DNA from: an uncultured Flavobacteriaceae bacterium
GTDB lineage: Bacteria > Bacteroidota > Bacteroidia > Flavobacteriales > Flavobacteriaceae
Direction of reading: 5' to 3'
Assembly: GCA_934675205.1 (NCBI GenBank)
Contig: CAKUPQ010000001.1
Coordinates: 558,001-622,000 of the forward strand
Length of the DNA stretch: 64,000 bases
The notes under the pieces were generated by a model, which saw only the letters and a list, made by a program, of their open reading frames with translations, searched no databases and was not told the origin of the DNA. The translations under genes were made by a program, and so were the position numbers. Shown here piece by piece: positions 60,045 to 64,000 of the stretch. Each line of letters opens with the position of its first letter. Position 1 is the stretch's first letter.

Positions 60045-60071
60045 TGATATATTGATAAAAATAAAATTTCT

Positions 60072-60111
60072 GTCATTGCGAGGAGTTGCGAGGTACGAAG
60101 CAAAGCAATCT
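60072..60111 (+). repeat. dispersed GTCATTGCGAGG repeat, copy D (expanded)
   Basis: GTCATTGCGAGG is followed by a duplicated TTGCGAGG and then TACGAAGC with a duplicated AAGCAATCT. It is framed by AAATTTCTGT (60063-60072) and ACAGAAATTT (60115-60124), an inverted pair, and lies in the sucB leader. Confidence 0.8.
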
Positions 60112-60161
60112 AAAACAGAAATTTGAACGAAGAAATTTTAAAACAACATAAATAAAATTTG

Positions 60162-60222
60162 TTTAGGTTTAAAGTTCGAAGTTGGGAAACTTTAAACCTT
60201 AAACCTTAAACTTTAAACAAAA
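60162..60222. repeat. AAGTTTAAAG-type dispersed repeat, second copy
   Basis: GTTTAGGTTTAAAGTTCGAA and AACTTTAAACCTTAAACC lie just before the sucB start and can form a hairpin near the ribosome entry site. Confidence 0.6.
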
Positions 60223-60230
60223 AGAATACG

Positions 60231-61445
60231 ATGATTTTAGAAATGAAAGTCCCTTCACCGGGAGAATCCATTACCGAAGTAGAAATTGCTACTTGGTTAG
60301 TAAAAGACGGAGATTACGTTGAAAAAGATCAGGCTATTGCAGAGGTTGATTCTGACAAGGCAACATTAGAACTCCCTGCTGAAGCAAGTGGAATTATTAC
60401 GCTTAAAGCGGAAGAAGGCGATGCTGTTGCAGTAGGTCAGGTGGTTTGTTTGATTGATACAGCGGCTGCAAAACCAAGCGGAGATGCACCTGCTAAAAAA
60501 GAAGAGGCTCCGAAAGTAGAGGATAAAAAAGCAGAAACTCCAAAAGCTGAATCTGCTCCTGCAACCTATGCAACCGGAACAGCTTCTCCTGCTGCAAAGA
60601 AAATTTTAGACGAGAAAAATATTAGTCCTTCCGATGTTAAAGGAACAGGAAAAGACGGAAGAATAACCAAAGAAGATGCTGTTCAGGCACAAGCCTCTAT
60701 GGGAACTCCAACGGGAGGAAACAGAGGTTCGGAAAGAACAAAACTTTCGATGCTTCGCAGAAAAGTGGCAGAGCGTTTGGTTTCGGCTAAAAACGAAACA
60801 GCGATGCTTACTACCTTTAACGAGGCTACAATGACTCCGATTAACAAACTCAGAGCAGAATATAAAGAGGCTTTCAAAGACAAACACGGAGTTTCGTTAG
60901 GATTTATGTCGTTCTTTACCAAGGCGGTTGTAAGAGCGTTGCAGTTGTATCCTGATGTGAATTCGATGATTGACGGAGATTATAAGATTTCGTATGACTT
61001 CTGTGATATTTCGGTTGCGGTTTCAGGTCCGAAAGGACTTATGGTTCCGGTTATCCGAAATGCAGAAAACCTGACTTTCAGAGGAATCGAAGCCGAAATC
61101 AAGCGTTTGGCTATCAGAGCAAGAGACGGACAAATCACTGTGGACGAAATGACCGGAGGAACATTTACCATTTCAAATGGTGGTGTATTCGGATCTATGC
61201 TTTCAACTCCGATTATCAACCCTCCTCAATCGGGAATCTTGGGAATGCACAACATTATCGAAAGACCAATTGCTGTAAACGGACAAGTGGAAATCCACCC
61301 GATGATGTATATTGCACTTTCGTATGATCACAGAATCATTGACGGTAGAGAATCCGTTGGGTTCTTGGTAGCCGTAAAAGAGGGACTTGAAAATCCGGTT
61401 GAACTTTTAATGGATAACAATCCGAAAAAAGCGTTGGAATTATAA
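60231..61445 (+). CDS. sucB: dihydrolipoyl succinyltransferase (2-oxoglutarate dehydrogenase E2)
   Basis: 404 residues. The lipoyl domain has the attachment site [11 protein letters not shown] (Lys about 43), followed by an Ala/Pro/Lys linker, an E3-binding segment ([21 protein letters not shown] in parts: [24 protein letters not shown]), and the catalytic domain with [13 protein letters not shown] (His, Asp). It forms the core of the complex with SucA and lipoamide dehydrogenase. Length is normal. The start codon follows a dispersed repeat. Confidence 0.97.
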   Translation: MILEMKVPSPGESITEVEIATWLVKDGDYVEKDQAIAEVDSDKATLELPAEASGIITLKAEEGDAVAVGQVVCLIDTAAAKPSGDAPAKKEEAPKVEDKKAETPKAESAPATYATGTASPAAKKILDEKNISPSDVKGTGKDGRITKEDAVQAQASMGTPTGGNRGSERTKLSMLRRKVAERLVSAKNETAMLTTFNEATMTPINKLRAEYKEAFKDKHGVSLGFMSFFTKAVVRALQLYPDVNSMIDGDYKISYDFCDISVAVSGPKGLMVPVIRNAENLTFRGIEAEIKRLAIRARDGQITVDEMTGGTFTISNGGVFGSMLSTPIINPPQSGILGMHNIIERPIAVNGQVEIHPMMYIALSYDHRIIDGRESVGFLVAVKEGLENPVELLMDNNPKKALEL

Positions 61446-61480
61446 ATTGCTTTAGGCTATAAGCCGTAATCAATAAGCTA

Positions 61481-61514
61481 AAAAAACCTCACAAATTTTG
61501 TGAGGTTTTTTTTG
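61481..61514. terminator. bidirectional terminator between sucB and the PIG-L gene
   Basis: ACCTCACAAA and TTTGTGAGGT form the stem, flanked by A and T runs on both strands. Confidence 0.9.
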
Positions 61515-61537
61515 TGTTAAACTCTGTGTAATAACGA

Positions 61538-63997
61538 CTACAATTCTATCAAATTAACAAGTAAACGAAAAGCTCCGTCAGTTCCGTTCGGAATTTGTCT
61601 GAAAAAACTGATTCCGGTATAAACAAAATGTCCTTTTCCGTGTTTTGCGATTAAAAGTGAGCCTTTTTTGGAACTTTCTCCTTTGTCGTTCATAGAAAAA
61701 ACGGGCTCAAACTCCTTGCCCCATTCTGCTCCGAAATACAAGCCTCTTTCCTGAATCCAATCGTTAAAATCATTTTCGTTTATCTTATTCGGATGTGAAA
61801 GCACCTTATGATTTGGGTTTACAAACCGAACTTTTGCCTCTTCATCAGTTACCCGTTCTCTACCGATTTTAAGGGTATAAGGTGCAAAATCCGATAAATC
61901 AGTAGGCTTTCCTCTGTAACCGGTTGTGATGTACTGCATAATTACTGTTCCTCCGTTTTTGACGTAATTGTTCAGAATTTTGCTTTTCAGCTTTAGTTCG
62001 GGAATCGTATTATAAGCTCTGATTCCTATAATTACCGTTTCAAATCCAGCTAAATTTTCGGCTGTCATATCATTTACGGAAATCAGCTTTACGTTATACC
62101 CGATTTGCTCCAATCCTTGTGGAATTTCATCGGTTGCTCCCATTAAATAAGCAATATGCTGCTTTGATTTTTTCAAATCCAAACGGGTTGCTTTGGCTGT
62201 TGCAGGTTTCAAAACGGACTGCTTTGGGATATGGTCATAATCAATTTCGATAAGCTCCTGATTGTAGGTTTTTCCGTTAGTTTTGGCAATGATATTCAGT
62301 GTAGCGTTTTCGGGATTTGAGGGAGGAACAAGCGAAAATTTCACTAAACTTTCTTCTCCTTTTTTGCTGATTTCAAACGGAATTTCCTTTGGGAAAATTG
62401 TCCAGCCTTTGGGAGTTTCAACCGAAACTTCTCCTTTTGAGTTATCTTGAAGTGCTTTTACTTTAACCGAAATTTCTTTTGCTTTATCATCTGCAAAAAC
62501 CAAAACATTATTTGCAAACGAAACCACCACGTCAGGCAAAACCACAAATGGACGATAGGTTTCTCCGTTTTCGGGAGAATTGAATTTATAGACGATATTT
62601 TTGGTAAATTCTATCGGAGTTCCCTCAATTTTCAATACAAAAGTTACGGGAAAATCGTTTTCGGTTTGTGGGAGATTTCGCAGTTTTTGGTTTTCGACTA
62701 CGAACATTCCTTTTGTTCTTTCGTTTTTCAACCAATACGGATTGGAATAATCAGTATCGGACGGAACAGAAATATTTTTTTCTGAAAAACGAATAGCTTT
62801 ATTATTTTGTAAAGTTTCGTTTTTCGGTAGTTTTTTATCGAAAAACGAAATTTTCATTAAGGTTGCATCTGATTCAGAGCGATTAACCACTTCAAAATTC
62901 AAATCGAATTTTTCGGATTTCGTAATGCTTTCCGAACTTGCAACAGCTTCTAAATACAATCCCGAACAAGCCAAAATAATATTTTTGATGTGTTCCGATT
63001 TTTGATTTTTCCAATAATTATCTTGAATCTTTTCGATAAGTAGATAGGATTTTATCAAGTCTTCCAAATGAACGGACGGATTCTGAAAATTGAAGTTTTT
63101 CTCGACTTTTTCCAAGATTTCTCCGATTTGTTTTCCTTCGGGAATTCGTGTCCAAGTCGTATTTATTCCCTCGAAAATATCTTTTTGTCCTTTGGGTAAA
63201 TCGCCTTTTATGAGTTCGAGATATTCGTTTTCACTTCCTCTTGTTCCGGTTGCTCCAAAACCTTGGCATCTGTGCTGACTACGACTCAAAGCCGAAATTT
63301 CTCCGTTGCTTTTTCCTAAAATCGGATAAAAAACATTGGCATCAAGAATTACGTGATTGCTTTTGTCTGCTTTTTCGAAAGCCTCCTGACTCGGAAAAGC
63401 CCAAGGCGAAGTGTTGTAAAATAATCTTCTTGGAGCATTTTTTTCGTTTTTTACGATATCGAAAGCCTCCAAACTCAAAACGGCAGAGGCTGTGTGATGT
63501 CCGTGAGTGGTTCCGGGTGTTCTGTGGTCAAATCGGTTGATGATGACATCAGGACGGAAATCCCGAATACACTGTACTAAATCCTCCAAAACCTGCTGTT
63601 TATCCCAAATTTCAAAGGTTTCTTCAGGTACTTTTGAAAATCCGAAATCGTAAGCTCTCGAAAAAAACTGTTTTCCTCCGTCCACACTTCGTGCTTTTAA
63701 GAGTTCCTGTGTTCGGATTACTCCTAAAAGTTCTCCCATTTCTGGACCAATCAGGTTTTGCCCTCCGTCTCCACGAGTAAGCGAAATATAAGCCGAATTG
63801 GCTTTTACTTCGTTTCCGAAATACGAAATGAGTTTGGTATTTTCGTCATCGGGGTGTGCGGCAACGTACAAAACCGAACCCAGAAAATTCAGTTTCTGAA
63901 TTTCGTGGTAGATTTCGTTTGAAGATAACTTTTGAGGTTGTTGTGCAAACAGATTCGCACTTATAAATAAGAGTAAAAACAGCTTGATTTTCATCAT
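61538..63997 (-). CDS. secreted PIG-L (LmbE-like) deacetylase family protein
   Basis: 819 residues. A signal peptide (MMKIKLFLLLFISANLFAQ) is followed by a PIG-L deacetylase domain at about 38-290: AAHPDDENTKL (His48, Asp50, Asp51, the zinc site), TRGDGGQNLIG and THGHHTASAV. The middle (about 330-620) is beta-rich and the C-terminal 190 residues resemble a glutamine-amidotransferase-like Rossmann domain (FETVIIGIRAYNT, GGTVIMQYITTGY) without an evident catalytic Cys. It should remove acetyl groups from N-acetylated sugars in the periplasm or outside. Window edge cuts off its promoter. Another ATG at 63994 is possible. Confidence 0.88.
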   Translation of the reverse strand: MMKIKLFLLLFISANLFAQQPQKLSSNEIYHEIQKLNFLGSVLYVAAHPDDENTKLISYFGNEVKANSAYISLTRGDGGQNLIGPEMGELLGVIRTQELLKARSVDGGKQFFSRAYDFGFSKVPEETFEIWDKQQVLEDLVQCIRDFRPDVIINRFDHRTPGTTHGHHTASAVLSLEAFDIVKNEKNAPRRLFYNTSPWAFPSQEAFEKADKSNHVILDANVFYPILGKSNGEISALSRSQHRCQGFGATGTRGSENEYLELIKGDLPKGQKDIFEGINTTWTRIPEGKQIGEILEKVEKNFNFQNPSVHLEDLIKSYLLIEKIQDNYWKNQKSEHIKNIILACSGLYLEAVASSESITKSEKFDLNFEVVNRSESDATLMKISFFDKKLPKNETLQNNKAIRFSEKNISVPSDTDYSNPYWLKNERTKGMFVVENQKLRNLPQTENDFPVTFVLKIEGTPIEFTKNIVYKFNSPENGETYRPFVVLPDVVVSFANNVLVFADDKAKEISVKVKALQDNSKGEVSVETPKGWTIFPKEIPFEISKKGEESLVKFSLVPPSNPENATLNIIAKTNGKTYNQELIEIDYDHIPKQSVLKPATAKATRLDLKKSKQHIAYLMGATDEIPQGLEQIGYNVKLISVNDMTAENLAGFETVIIGIRAYNTIPELKLKSKILNNYVKNGGTVIMQYITTGYRGKPTDLSDFAPYTLKIGRERVTDEEAKVRFVNPNHKVLSHPNKINENDFNDWIQERGLYFGAEWGKEFEPVFSMNDKGESSKKGSLLIAKHGKGHFVYTGISFFRQIPNGTDGAFRLLVNLIEL

Positions 63998-64000
63998 TTT

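Overview
The window is a 64 kb, AT-rich stretch of a chromosome from a member of the Bacteroidota, most likely family Flavobacteriaceae; the genus cannot be fixed from the sequence. The evidence is a PorP/SprF protein of the type IX secretion/gliding system, a detached GldM-like domain, SusC/TonB-type outer membrane barrels, many lipoproteins, and at least twenty-five promoters of the Bacteroidota form TAnnTTTG. There are no clear Shine-Dalgarno sequences, so starts were set by protein families, signal peptides and these -7 boxes.

Layout. 1-4.3 kb: start of fabF, acpP, purN, a large outer membrane barrel and a CAU-anticodon tRNA. 4.4-6.8 kb: cold-response RNA cluster (RRM protein, RhlE-type helicase, two cold-shock proteins). 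7-8.7 kb: OmpA-like and Skp-like lipoproteins. 8.7-12.2 kb: probable copper acquisition operon behind a CRP/FNR-like operator. 12.2-18.3 kb: ABC exporter, gamma carbonic anhydrase, PorP/SprF, HtrA protease and lipid A acyltransferase. 18.3-25 kb: HD hydrolase, Tag glycosylase, an LTxxQ protein behind a sigma-54-like element, truncated haemoglobin, Fic protein, WaaA and alanine dehydrogenase. 25-30.7 kb: lipoprotein, glycine-rich surface protein, Dxs, methylmalonyl-CoA epimerase and an XRE regulator. 30.8-34.2 kb: accessory region (see below). 34.2-46.6 kb: UbiA, mevalonate kinase-like GHMP kinase, SufS, DEDD exonuclease, DUF2059 pair, SPFH protein, FabH, tRNA-Ser, asparaginase, PlsC-type acyltransferase, RibF, a membrane protein and an HD hydrolase. 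46.6-54.8 kb: nuoK-L-M-N of complex I with a three-gene insertion between nuoM and nuoN. 54.9-64 kb: methyltransferase, small outer membrane protein, sucA, sucB and a secreted PIG-L deacetylase.

The least ordinary material is in two places. At 30.8-34.2 kb five plus-strand genes are headed by a lipoprotein that matches the first periplasmic domain of the gliding motor protein GldM without its membrane anchor; they face a minus-strand pair made of a STAS-HATPase fusion and a stand-alone STAS-like (DUF4325) protein, which looks like a partner-switching module. At 47.9-51.1 kb a PDDEXK nuclease of the YhcG type, a DUF6985-like protein and a lipoprotein interrupt the nuo genes and are bounded by copies of a dispersed repeat, one of which is a perfect 36-base palindrome.

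Short dispersed repeats recur: a GTCATTGCGAGG family (four copies), a CTTCGACAAGCTCAG family (an inverted pair after alanine dehydrogenase and two in-frame copies inside dxs), a GCCACGGATTA hairpin, and others. Regulatory findings include three copies of a 12-base motif spaced exactly 41 bases between the haemoglobin and Fic genes, and 15-base direct repeats over the XRE promoter.
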